Shown here: positions 35,875 through 43,889 of the stretch, one piece after another
Layout of the letters: the number at the start of each line of letters is the position of its first letter
Position numbering within the stretch: position 1 is the first letter of the stretch
Assembly: GCA_015059285.1 (NCBI GenBank)
Contig: SVAS01000001.1
Location: 132,217 to 196,216, forward strand
Source: Bacillota bacterium
Lineage (GTDB): Bacteria > Bacillota_I > Bacilli_A > RF39 > UBA660
Length of the DNA: 64,000 nucleotides
Direction: 5' to 3'
Translations under genes and position numbers: made by a program
The notes under the pieces: generated by a model
The model's database searches: none
Told to the model about the DNA's origin: nothing
The model's input: the letters and a program-made list of their open reading frames with translations, nothing else

Positions 35875-35930
35875 TCAAGGGGATTGGGGACTTTCCCCAC
35901 ATAAGAATTTGTACAGGAGTACAAATTCAT
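35875..35930. repeat. Cluster of short inverted repeats at the left side of the recombinase module
   Basis: GGGGACTTTCCCC and GAATTTGTACAGGAGTACAAATTC-type hairpins (arms of 10 perfect bases, AGGA loop) lie back to back. Their GC-rich first member stands out in this AT-rich sequence. Such clusters occur at element ends and in oriT regions, but nothing here proves either. Confidence 0.4.
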
Positions 35931-35977
35931 TGCTTGCTAGACACAACTTATACTCCCATTCAAAACCACAAAATAAA

Positions 35978-36018
35978 AAGAGGATTAAATTATTTTTATA
36001 ATTTTTTCCTCTTTTTTT
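35978..36018. terminator. Bidirectional terminator between HEPN operon and tnpV
   Basis: Arms begin AAAAAGAGGA and end TCCTCTTTTT, with an inner AAATTAT/ATAATTT stem and TTTT loop; only two mismatched positions. Confidence 0.8.
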
Positions 36019-36025
36019 AGATTAT

Positions 36026-36379
36026 TTATATAAAAATATATTCTTTTAATATAATATCTTCTGCTGTATTTTTATAATTATTCATAAGTTTTGCCCACTC
36101 AATATGATTTATTTTTTTATTCTTTTCAGATAGTCTTTCATCTGATTTTTTATAACTTTCCATCAAAGTATTTAATAAATCTTCTGAACTTTTACTTACT
36201 GAAATAAGATGATTAGTAAGTTTTTCTTTCATTAAAAGTGAAGTATATAGGGCTTTTTTATACTCTTTTAAATAGGCTAATCTCATTCTTCCATATTTGT
36301 TTATATTCCCTTTTTTAGTTTCTTTTAAAGTTAAATCTGGTAATAAATAATCTCCATGTTTTGTATAAGTTATTTCCAT
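36026..36379 (-). CDS. tnpV: TnpV transposon-encoded protein
   Basis: A 117-residue protein matching the TnpV family: MEITYTKHGDYLLPDLTL at the start, then KYGRMRLAYLKEYKKALYTSLL and a C-terminal IEWAKLMNNYKNTAEDIIL. TnpV accompanies large serine recombinases on mobilisable transposons of Clostridia; its function is unclear. It lies 27 bp behind the recombinase gene on the same strand. Confidence 0.9.
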   Translation of the reverse strand: MEITYTKHGDYLLPDLTLKETKKGNINKYGRMRLAYLKEYKKALYTSLLMKEKLTNHLISVSKSSEDLLNTLMESYKKSDERLSEKNKKINHIEWAKLMNNYKNTAEDIILKEYIFI

Positions 36380-36406
36380 AATTAAATCATTCCTTTCTTA
36401 TTTTTA

Positions 36407-38197
36407 TTAAATATTTATAATTGTTTTTGGTATTAATAGTAGGTTATCTACTATGTTGTTATCCTCAATATATGGACAATTTATAATGCCATCTTGATAA
36501 AAGTGTTGTTTTATTAATTCCATATATAAAGTTAAATCTGCTTCAGAATATTTATTATCTTCATATTTTTTAGTAGAAAATATAAAGTAATCTTGTTCTA
36601 ATTTTTTCAATTCTTGTTTATTAATTTGTTCTTTATATTTAATTCCAATTTCATTATTATTTAAAATTTCATTAAGATAATTTAAATATTCTTTATTACT
36701 TTTTGATATAAATTCATCCGTAAATTTTATATGTTTAATTTCAATATTATAGTTTTTATCTCTTGTTATTTCTAAATTTGCTATTAATCTTTGTATTAAT
36801 TCTTTCTTAGTTTTTCTATTTAAACTATCCCATAAAAATGAGAATCCAAGATTATTTTGAAATAAAATATTGTTATCATCTTGATAATCACAATCTAATT
36901 TTTTAAGTAATTCTACTGTGTAATCCTTAAAGTCATCATCCGGATCTAGTTTGTTTTTCTTTTGATTTAGTTTATCTATTTCTTTTTTTATAATTTCATT
37001 TTTATGATTAATAATTTCAATATTTAGAGTAGAACTTAAATATAAATCAACTAACTTTTTCTCTTGTTGTTTTAGTTTTTCAATAGCGTTATCTATATCC
37101 TTTATTTCTTTTGTTTTAGTAGAATTACATACTATAATTTCATTATTCTCATCATACATATATCTAGTTAATTCATTTAAAATACGTCCTAGTTTTTGTT
37201 CTATTTTATCCGAACTATAATGGAGTCCTTTTGATTTACAATTACTATTTTTACAAGTTAAATGATAATAAACTTTTTCTTTTTCAGTTCCGCTATTCTT
37301 AAAAGAATTAGTAGAAGAAAGTATTCCACCGCAATCAGGACATTTAACTATTGAAGTAAACAAATGAATATGTTCTCCATAATTTGAGTGTTTGTTTTTC
37401 TCTAAATTTGTCCTTGTAATATTCCAAGTTTGTTCATCAATTATAGGTTCACAATAGTTATTTACCCTTAAAATATCTTGTGGTTTTCTTTTATATTTAC
37501 CATATTCAAATATGCCTATATAAATAGAATTAGTTAGTACTTTATAGACTCTGTCACTTCGCCATTTACCTTGTTTTAAATACGAATTATTATCTTTCAT
37601 AATACTTGCTATGTTTCTTGTAGAATGTCCTTTTTTACATAGTTCAAATATTTCTTTAACTACTTGAGCTTCAATAGGTTCTATTTCTAAATGACCTGTT
37701 TCTTGATTTCTAATATAGCCGTAGGGTGCTTTACTAGGGTGTATTTTAGATAAAGCCATTTCTTCCATAGCACGTTTAGTTCTTGCTCCAATTTCTTTTC
37801 TTTCTCTTTGACCAAATACTAAATTCATTCCAAATATCATTTCACCATTAGCAGTAGATACATCATAAGGCTCTAATATTAGTTCAATTTTTACATCGTG
37901 TTCTTCACAATAATTAAGTAGCCAAAAACCATTATAATTATTTCTAGTTAATCTATCTACTTTAATTGCAACTAACTTATCAATCTTTTTAGATTTAATA
38001 TCTTTTAATAATCTTTGCATTTCAGGTCTCATTAAATCTTTTCCAGAATGCCCTGCATCATTATAGACATCAACTATTAAATAATCATTTTTCTCACAAT
38101 ATTCTTTAATCATTCTTAATTGCGAATCAATAGAATAACCATTATCTCTTTGGTCATCTGTACTTACTCTTACATATACTGCACATCTATTACTCAT
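36407..38197 (-). CDS. Large serine recombinase/resolvase
   Basis: A 596-residue large serine recombinase. The resolvase domain has catalytic Ser12 in YVRVSTDDQ and the conserved arginines in KVDRLTRN; a recombinase domain (SKAPYGYIRN) follows, then a zinc ribbon (CPDCGG ... CKNSNCKSK) and a long coiled coil (residues about 365-430) typical of TnpX-like enzymes. It would excise and integrate the element carrying it. ATG follows GAGGAGATGATTTT on the minus strand. All visible catalytic features are intact, so it may be active. Confidence 0.95.
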   Translation of the reverse strand: MSNRCAVYVRVSTDDQRDNGYSIDSQLRMIKEYCEKNDYLIVDVYNDAGHSGKDLMRPEMQRLLKDIKSKKIDKLVAIKVDRLTRNNYNGFWLLNYCEEHDVKIELILEPYDVSTANGEMIFGMNLVFGQRERKEIGARTKRAMEEMALSKIHPSKAPYGYIRNQETGHLEIEPIEAQVVKEIFELCKKGHSTRNIASIMKDNNSYLKQGKWRSDRVYKVLTNSIYIGIFEYGKYKRKPQDILRVNNYCEPIIDEQTWNITRTNLEKNKHSNYGEHIHLFTSIVKCPDCGGILSSTNSFKNSGTEKEKVYYHLTCKNSNCKSKGLHYSSDKIEQKLGRILNELTRYMYDENNEIIVCNSTKTKEIKDIDNAIEKLKQQEKKLVDLYLSSTLNIEIINHKNEIIKKEIDKLNQKKNKLDPDDDFKDYTVELLKKLDCDYQDDNNILFQNNLGFSFLWDSLNRKTKKELIQRLIANLEITRDKNYNIEIKHIKFTDEFISKSNKEYLNYLNEILNNNEIGIKYKEQINKQELKKLEQDYFIFSTKKYEDNKYSEADLTLYMELIKQHFYQDGIINCPYIEDNNIVDNLLLIPKTIINI

Positions 38198-38210
38198 AAA
38201 ATCATCTCCT

Positions 38211-38393
38211 CACTTGTTTCCTAACTAAAATGAGTTTTTTTACACACCAAGTTAAAATATTTATCTTCAATTGTTTCCTAACTAAAACGGAAAATAACAA
38301 ACACCTTCTCATATGTTTCCTAAGAAAATTGAAAAAAGTATAGTCTAAATTTTAAAATTTCTAATTATTCCTTCATATATTTCCTCAGTTAAA
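38211..38393 (+). repeat. Four-copy 20-bp repeat upstream of the recombinase gene
   Basis: CACTTGTTTCCTAACTAAAA (38211), CAATTGTTTCCTAACTAAAA (38268), CATATGTTTCCTAAGAAAAT (38310) and CATATATTTCCTCAGTTAAA (38374) are direct repeats with a decay gradient away from the gene. They are probably protein binding sites for the recombinase or its regulation. Confidence 0.65.
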
Positions 38394-38476
38394 AGTAATT
38401 TGTTAAGTTATAAATTTAAAATTTGTATATGTTTTCACTATATACTCACTTTTAATTAAAATTTTTACCCCTAAAG

Positions 38477-38755
38477 TTATAATTTTATGAGAATTTGCTT
38501 AATTTCTTTGAGATTATATTTTTCATTATGCTCTTTAATATAAAATGGTTTATTACTAATCTCATTTACTTTGTATTCAAGTATTGTAAGAGTAGTAGGA
38601 TATGTAATTATGTATTCGGTGGGTTCAACAAATTGTAGATTTGTTTTCAGCAAGTGTTTAACTTTACCATTTTTAGTTATGTAAGTGTAGCTTTTGATGA
38701 TTTCTAGAATTTCAGTATTTGGCTTTAATTCTTGTATTATTTTAAATTCAAGCAT
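38477..38755 (-). CDS. Small protein of unknown function between tRNA-Gly and the recombinase
   Basis: GAAAGGAGG selects the ATG at 38755 (92 residues) over the TTG at 38836. Beta-strand-rich, threonine/tyrosine-rich sequence (YIITYPTTLTILEYKV) with a lysine-rich end. No family recognised. Its leader has the same tRNA-Gly-like block as the 31305 gene. Confidence 0.55.
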   Translation of the reverse strand: MLEFKIIQELKPNTEILEIIKSYTYITKNGKVKHLLKTNLQFVEPTEYIITYPTTLTILEYKVNEISNKPFYIKEHNEKYNLKEIKQILIKL

Positions 38756-38800
38756 TAAAAATGTCCTCCTTTCTAGAAAGAGAACATTGTATTTATATAT

Positions 38801-38827
38801 CTTCCAAGCAACTACGTGAGTTCGATT
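38801..38827 (+). repeat. tRNA-Gly(UCC)-like fragment 2
   Basis: CTTCCAAGC, then ACGTGAGTTCGATT, parallels the 3' half of tRNA-Gly from the anticodon loop into the T-arm (about 23 of 27 positions with one gap). Direct orientation relative to fragment 1 at 31344. Confidence 0.45.
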
Positions 38828-38838
38828 AAAAGACAAAA

Positions 38839-38872
38839 TAAAAACTTACGACACCATATTGGTTCGTAAGTT
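38839..38872 (-). terminator. Terminator of the tRNA-Cys/tRNA-Gly transcript
   Basis: On the minus strand, arms ACTTACGA and TCGTAAGT with a 12-base loop, then TTTTATTTT. Confidence 0.75.
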
Positions 38873-38881
38873 GTTTTCAAA

Positions 38882-38956
38882 TGGAGCAAGTGATGGGAAT
38901 CGAACCCACGTCTCAGCCTTGGCAAGGCCGCGTACTAGCCGTTGTACTACACCTGC
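38882..38956 (-). tRNA. tRNA-Gly(GCC)
   Basis: Cloverleaf on the minus strand: acceptor GCAGGTG/CACTTGC, anticodon loop TTGCCAA (GCC), T-arm GTGGGTTCGATTCCCAT, encoded CCA. Confidence 0.95.
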
Positions 38957-38960
38957 ATTT

Positions 38961-39034
38961 TGGAGGGCCTAGTCGGATTTGAACCAACGATCAGGGAGTT
39001 GCAGTCCCACGCCTTACCACTTGGCTATAGACCC
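38961..39034 (-). tRNA. tRNA-Cys(GCA)
   Basis: Acceptor GGGTCTA/TAGGCCC, anticodon loop CTGCAAC (GCA), T-loop TTCAAAT, encoded CCA; 4 bp from tRNA-Gly, one transcript. Confidence 0.95.
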
Positions 39035-39187
39035 ATAAACGTAATACCATTTTATAATAAATTAGCTTAATTGTCAATGATGTATTATAAAAAATATTAA
39101 TTTCATAATATTATATTCATTACTTTTGTTTTGTTATACATAAATATTTAAAATGTGGTAAAATATTTATGGAAAAGGGATGATTAT

Positions 39188-39946
39188 ATGAATATAATAG
39201 CACTCTTACTTACTTTAGGAGTAGGTTTATTTATGATAGTAGGTGCTACTATTGTATTTGTTTTAAAAAATAATGAAAAAATAGTTAGTTTATCAATTAG
39301 TATGGCATTTGGAGTAACGATAGCTTTAGTTTTTGCAGAATTAATTCCAGAAGCTTTTGAATTGATGGAAAATAGTAATCGTATTATAACTGTTTTAATA
39401 GTTTTAGTATTTTCTTGTTTAGGCATAGTTATTTTAAAATGTTTAGACTTACTAATACCACATCATGAACACAATCATAAAGATAAACATGGAGATTTAG
39501 AAAACTTAGAACATATTGGTCTTGTTTCAAGTATTGCTTTAGTTATTCATAATATTATAGAAGGAATGGCTTTATATGGTACAGCCTTATCATCTATGAG
39601 TTTAGGATTAATGGTATGTATTGGTATTGGCTTACATAATATTCCAATGGGTTTAGTGATCGCATCTACTTTTTATAAGTCTAATAAAAGTATTAGTAAA
39701 ACATTATTTATAACTACCATTATTTCACTTTCAACTTTTTTAGGTGGAGTAGTAATGTTTGTTTTAAACAATAGTGTTATGAATAATTTTATATTAGGAA
39801 TGTTAATTTGTATAACACTTGGAATGATTATTTATATTGCTTTATTTGAGTTACTACCTAAAATGTTATGTAGTAAAGATAAAAAGACTACTATATTAGG
39901 AACCTCATTGGGTATATTAATTTTATTTATTAGTTCATTATTTTAA
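39188..39946 (+). CDS. ZIP-family metal (zinc) transporter
   Basis: The ATG at 39188 after AAAAGGGATGAT gives 252 residues; the GTG at 39155 would add unrelated residues. Eight membrane helices with the ZIP metal-site helices VIHNIIEGMALYG and GLHNIPMGLVIAS, and a histidine-rich cytoplasmic loop (HHEHNHKDKHGD). Family members move Zn(II) or other divalent metals into the cytoplasm. Single-gene unit ended by a terminator. Confidence 0.92.
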   Translation: MNIIALLLTLGVGLFMIVGATIVFVLKNNEKIVSLSISMAFGVTIALVFAELIPEAFELMENSNRIITVLIVLVFSCLGIVILKCLDLLIPHHEHNHKDKHGDLENLEHIGLVSSIALVIHNIIEGMALYGTALSSMSLGLMVCIGIGLHNIPMGLVIASTFYKSNKSISKTLFITTIISLSTFLGGVVMFVLNNSVMNNFILGMLICITLGMIIYIALFELLPKMLCSKDKKTTILGTSLGILILFISSLF

Positions 39947-39967
39947 ATCACTTTTGTGATTTTTTTA
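39945..39967 (+). terminator. Rho-independent terminator after the ZIP gene
   Basis: Arms AAATCAC and GTGATTT, TTTT loop, T tail. Confidence 0.85.
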
Positions 39968-40011
39968 TTTTTCAAACGTTTGTTTGTGTTATAATAACAT
40001 TAGGTGATATT

Positions 40012-41223
40012 ATGGATAGGATTATATTTCATATTGATGTTAATAATGCTTTCCTTTCATGGACAGCAATTGATCTTTTAAATAAGGGATATAAATATGA
40101 TATTCGTAATAGTTATGCTGTAATAGGTGGGGATGAAACTAGAAGAAGTGGAATTGTATTAGCTAAATCAACCCCAGCTAAAAAAGTAGGAATATATACT
40201 TCAGAAACTTTATATAGTGCTAGAAAAAAATGTAAAGTATTAAAAGTTTATCCACCGAATTATAAATTATATGGAGAAATGTCTCAGAAGTTATTTGAAC
40301 TTTTAAGCAAATATTCACCAGATATTGAAGTTGCTTCAATTGATGAATGTTATATGGATTATGGTAAAGTTAAAAATTTGTATGGAGATCCTATAGCATT
40401 TGCCTATAAACTAAAAAAAGAAATAAAAGAAACATTAGGTTTTACTGTAAATATTGGAATAGCTAATAATAAATTATGTGCAAAAATGGCATCTGATTTT
40501 TCTAAACCTGATAAAGTGCATACTTTATTTAAAGAAGAAATTGAAGAAAAAATGTATCCTTTAAAAATAGATGAATTATTTGGAATAGGAAGAAAAACTG
40601 CTCCTAAATTTCACGAACTAGGAATTCATACAATTGGTGATTTAGCGCATACTTTACCAGATACTTTATTTAAATATTTCAAAAACCAAGCTTTAACTTA
40701 TGTGAATATGGCTCAAGGTATAGATGAAAGTAAAGTTATTAGTGAAGATAGCATTCCTGATAGTATATCTAATGAAACAACCTTAAATAAAGATGTATCT
40801 AATAAATTAGAGTTATATCAAAGTTTACTTGCGCTATCTGAATTAGTAGGTCTTAGAATAAGAAGACAAAAAAAATATGCTTCAGTGATTGCTGTTATTT
40901 TAAAAGATAGATACTTTAAAAGAAGAACTCATCAAAAAAAGATAATTAACCCAACTAATATAACTGATGAAATATACAAATTTAGTAAAGAAATTTTTGA
41001 TGAAATGTGGGATGGAGAACCTATTCGTTTAATTGGAGTTAGGCTTGATGGTTTGACTGATAATTTATATTTTCAAACATCATTATTTGATAATAATAAT
41101 AGAAAAGATCAAGAACAAATTGATATAGTAGTAGATAATCTTAAGGAAAAATATGGTTATAAAATTATAAATAAAGCAGGCTTAGTTGATAGTAAAATTA
41201 AGCATAAAGAATGGAAAAAATAG
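40012..41223 (+). CDS. dinB: Y-family DNA polymerase IV/UmuC-type
   Basis: A 403-residue translesion polymerase. The catalytic acids are in FHIDVNNAFLS and SIDECYMDY; a helix-hairpin-helix (DELFGIGRKTAPKFHELGI) and a C-terminal little-finger domain follow. The 403-residue length and VNNAF motif suit the Bacillota YqjW/UvrX-like subgroup as well as DinB, so the subtype is not certain. No beta-clamp motif was assigned. RBS AGGTGATATT. Confidence 0.88.
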   Translation: MDRIIFHIDVNNAFLSWTAIDLLNKGYKYDIRNSYAVIGGDETRRSGIVLAKSTPAKKVGIYTSETLYSARKKCKVLKVYPPNYKLYGEMSQKLFELLSKYSPDIEVASIDECYMDYGKVKNLYGDPIAFAYKLKKEIKETLGFTVNIGIANNKLCAKMASDFSKPDKVHTLFKEEIEEKMYPLKIDELFGIGRKTAPKFHELGIHTIGDLAHTLPDTLFKYFKNQALTYVNMAQGIDESKVISEDSIPDSISNETTLNKDVSNKLELYQSLLALSELVGLRIRRQKKYASVIAVILKDRYFKRRTHQKKIINPTNITDEIYKFSKEIFDEMWDGEPIRLIGVRLDGLTDNLYFQTSLFDNNNRKDQEQIDIVVDNLKEKYGYKIINKAGLVDSKIKHKEWKK

Positions 41224-41256
41224 TTAAAAAATGATATTATATATTAGGAGGTACAT

Positions 41257-43407
41257 ATGAATAAAGACATAATAAAAAAACTAAGTATACAGTTAAATAT
41301 CAAAGAAAAAGGCGTTGAAGCAGTTTTAAAATTATTAGAAGAGGGAAATACTATTCCTTTTATAGCTCGTTACCGAAAAGAGGCAACTGGAGCTTTAGAT
41401 GAAGAACAAATTAGAAGTATTAATGAATACTATGAATATCAAGTAAATCTTTTAAAAAGAAAAGAAGATGTTATTCGTTTAATTGATGAAAAAGGATTGC
41501 TTACAGATGAATTGAAAACAAAAATAATGGAAGCTACCAAATTAGTTGAAGTAGAAGATTTATATCGTCCATTTAAAGAAAAGAAAAAAACCAAAGCTAC
41601 AGAAGCGATTAAAAATGGATTAGAACCAATGGCTAAAATTATGATGTCATTTCCACAAAAAGGAACAATAGACGAATTAGCTAGTCGTTTTTTAAACGAA
41701 AATGTAAAAACTAAAGAAGAAGCTATAACTGGAGCTTGTTATATTATTGCAGAATATATAAGTGATAATGCTTATTTTAGAAAATGGATTAGAAACTTCA
41801 TTTATAGAACAGGTATAATTAGCGCTAAAAAGAAAAAAGATGCAGTTGATGAAGCTAAAACCTATGAAATGTATTATGAATATAGTGAAGCTATAAAAGA
41901 AATAAAACCGCATAGAGTTTTAGCTATTAATAGAGCTGAAAATGAAAAAATTATTAATGTTTCAATTGAGGTAGATACTAAAAAAATACTTGAATTTTTA
42001 GAAGAAAAAGTAATTAAAAATAAAGAGTCTTTTGTATGGTCTTATATTGTAAAAGCTATTGAAGATTCTTATAAAAGATTAATAGAACCTAGTGTTAATC
42101 GTGAAATAAGAGCTGATTTAACCGAAAAAGCCGAAGTAGTTGCTATTGATAATTTTAGTAAGAATTTAGAAAATTTATTATTACAACCACCAATGAAAGA
42201 TAAAATGGTTTTAGGATTTGATCCCGCTTATAGAACTGGATGTAAACTTGCTGTAATTGATTACACAGGTAAAAAAATAGATATTAAAGTTATATATCCA
42301 CATGAACCGAAACGAGAATATGAAAAAAGTAAATTAATAGTATTAGATTTAATTAATAAATATAACATTGATATTGTAGCTATTGGAAATGGAACTGCAT
42401 CTCGTGAAAGTGAAGCTTTTATTGTTGATGTTATAAAGGAAGCTAAAAGAAAAGTAGAATATATAATTGTAAGTGAAGCTGGTGCAAGTGTTTATTCAGC
42501 ATCAAAATTAGCTATATCAGAATTTCCAGATTTACACGTTGAAGAAAGAAGTGCTATTAGTATCGGTCGTAGACTACAAGATCCTTTAGCAGAACTTGTT
42601 AAAATAGATCCTGAAAGTATTGGAGTAGGACTTTACCAACATGATGTTTCAAATAAAAAACTATCAGAATCTTTAGACTTTGTAGTAAGTAAAGCTGTTA
42701 ACTCAGTTGGTGTTAATATTAATACAGCAAGTCCTTCATTACTAAAATATGTATCTGGTATTACTAAAAAGAATATTGATAAGATAATAGAATACCGTGA
42801 TACTAAAGGTAAAATCAAATCAAGAAACGAAATTAAAAAAGCTAAACTTTTAAGTGATAAAGTTTATGAACAAGCGATTGGTTTTTTAAGAGTAGTTGAT
42901 GGAGATAATATTTTAGATGTTACTGATATTCATCCTGAAAGTTATAAAGCAACTATTTCTTTATTAGAAATGTTAAACTGTAGTGTTCAAGATATTGGAA
43001 CAGATAAATTAAATATAGCTTTAGATAACGTTGATTTAAATCAATTTTCACAAAAACTAAATATAGATATATATACATTAGAAGATATTATAAAATCTTT
43101 AAAAAAACCAAATCGTGATCCACGTGATGAAATGCCAAAACCAATTTTAAAAAGTGATATTTTACATATAGAAGATTTAAGAAAAGGGATGAAACTTCAA
43201 GGGACAGTTAGAAATGTAGTTGATTTTGGAGTATTTATTGATATTGGTCTTAAAAATGATGGACTAGCTCATATTTCTAAACTTACAGATAAATACATTA
43301 AACATCCTATGGAAGTTGTAAGTGTAGGAGATATTGTTGACTGTTATGTAGATGATATTTTCTTAGATAAAAATAAAGTAGCTTTATCACTTTTAGAACC
43401 AAAATAG
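41257..43407 (+). CDS. tex: Tex-family S1 RNA-binding protein
   Basis: A 716-residue Tex/YqgF-type protein: N-terminal helical region (FIARYRKEATGALDEEQI), YqgF-like nuclease-fold domain (GFDPAYRTGCKLAVID), helix-hairpin-helix region (VGVNINTASPSLLKYVSGI) and C-terminal S1 domain (GTVRNVVDFGVFIDIG). Tex is a nucleic-acid-binding factor linked to transcription and virulence-gene expression. AGGAGGTACAT RBS. Followed after 8 bp by a small gene with a similar RBS. Confidence 0.95.
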   Translation: MNKDIIKKLSIQLNIKEKGVEAVLKLLEEGNTIPFIARYRKEATGALDEEQIRSINEYYEYQVNLLKRKEDVIRLIDEKGLLTDELKTKIMEATKLVEVEDLYRPFKEKKKTKATEAIKNGLEPMAKIMMSFPQKGTIDELASRFLNENVKTKEEAITGACYIIAEYISDNAYFRKWIRNFIYRTGIISAKKKKDAVDEAKTYEMYYEYSEAIKEIKPHRVLAINRAENEKIINVSIEVDTKKILEFLEEKVIKNKESFVWSYIVKAIEDSYKRLIEPSVNREIRADLTEKAEVVAIDNFSKNLENLLLQPPMKDKMVLGFDPAYRTGCKLAVIDYTGKKIDIKVIYPHEPKREYEKSKLIVLDLINKYNIDIVAIGNGTASRESEAFIVDVIKEAKRKVEYIIVSEAGASVYSASKLAISEFPDLHVEERSAISIGRRLQDPLAELVKIDPESIGVGLYQHDVSNKKLSESLDFVVSKAVNSVGVNINTASPSLLKYVSGITKKNIDKIIEYRDTKGKIKSRNEIKKAKLLSDKVYEQAIGFLRVVDGDNILDVTDIHPESYKATISLLEMLNCSVQDIGTDKLNIALDNVDLNQFSQKLNIDIYTLEDIIKSLKKPNRDPRDEMPKPILKSDILHIEDLRKGMKLQGTVRNVVDFGVFIDIGLKNDGLAHISKLTDKYIKHPMEVVSVGDIVDCYVDDIFLDKNKVALSLLEPK

Positions 43408-43415
43408 GAGGTATT

Positions 43416-43754
43416 ATGTATAATATTAATTTAAATGAACTTGAAATGATAGTATATAATAACGATTCGGCTTATGTATTAAGTAATAATAAAAAAATAG
43501 AAGTATCGCTGGTCATAACTAATCAAAGATTAATACTTTTAGAAGATGGTAATAAACTTGGTAATTTAAATACCATTTTAAAAACTACTAAGGGCATGAG
43601 TTTTATACCAAATAGAGAAATTATTTTTGAAGTTTCTTTAGAACAAATTATTGCGACTATTCCAGGTGAATATGTTAAATTAATATTAAGTAATAGTACT
43701 TTTGTTGAAATACAAGATGTTAATATTATTCATATATTAGAAAATATAAACTAG
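43416..43754 (+). CDS. Small PH/GRAM-like protein
   Basis: A 112-residue beta-rich protein; VSLVITNQRLILLEDGNK is the typical strand pair of bacterial PH-like (YdbS/GRAM) domains. No membrane segment or enzyme motif. Co-transcribed with tex, 8 bp downstream. Function unknown. Confidence 0.65.
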   Translation: MYNINLNELEMIVYNNDSAYVLSNNKKIEVSLVITNQRLILLEDGNKLGNLNTILKTTKGMSFIPNREIIFEVSLEQIIATIPGEYVKLILSNSTFVEIQDVNIIHILENIN

Positions 43755-43776
43755 TAGACACTTAGTCTACTTTTTT
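43753..43776 (+). terminator. Rho-independent terminator of the tex unit
   Basis: Arms AGTAGAC and GTCTACT, ACTTA loop, TTTTTT tail. Confidence 0.85.
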
Positions 43777-43810
43777 AATTATTTAAAAGTATAATTTTAT
43801 ATAAAAACGA

Positions 43811-43839
43811 TTGACCTGACATGTTGTCAGTAGTATAAT
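43811..43839 (+). promoter_or_regulatory. SigmaA promoter with an operator-like palindrome in its spacer
   Basis: TTGACC (43811-43816), exactly 17 bp, TATAAT (43834-43839). The palindrome CTGACATGTTGTCAG (43816-43830) fills the spacer, so a bound dimer would block RNA polymerase. It precedes the MacB-type transporter gene. Confidence 0.8.
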
Positions 43840-43889
43840 TTTAATGTATGTTTTTGTTATTAAGTTCATAAAATAAAAATGGAGGAAAT

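Larger units (their letters stand above)
35860..38830 (-). mobile_element. Serine recombinase-TnpV integration module next to tRNA genes
   Basis: Recombinase, TnpV, a small flanking ORF, a four-copy repeat array and end-like inverted repeats are grouped just downstream of tRNA-Gly(GCC). The true ends of the element are not certain; the tRNA-Gly-like direct repeats at 31344 and 38801 would enclose a 7.5-kb element containing the HEPN operon. Confidence 0.5.

Noticed and set aside
38211-38393. Short CRISPR-like array
   Set aside because: Repeats decay strongly, spacers vary from about 22 to 44 bp, and there are no cas genes; it looks like protein binding sites upstream of the recombinase gene.
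38477-38836. Protein-level homology between N-termini of the 30826 and 38477 ORFs (HVISLEV versus HVVAWKI)
   Set aside because: The similar DNA is read in different frames and lies upstream of the better RBS-supported starts, so it is a shared DNA block, not a shared protein domain.
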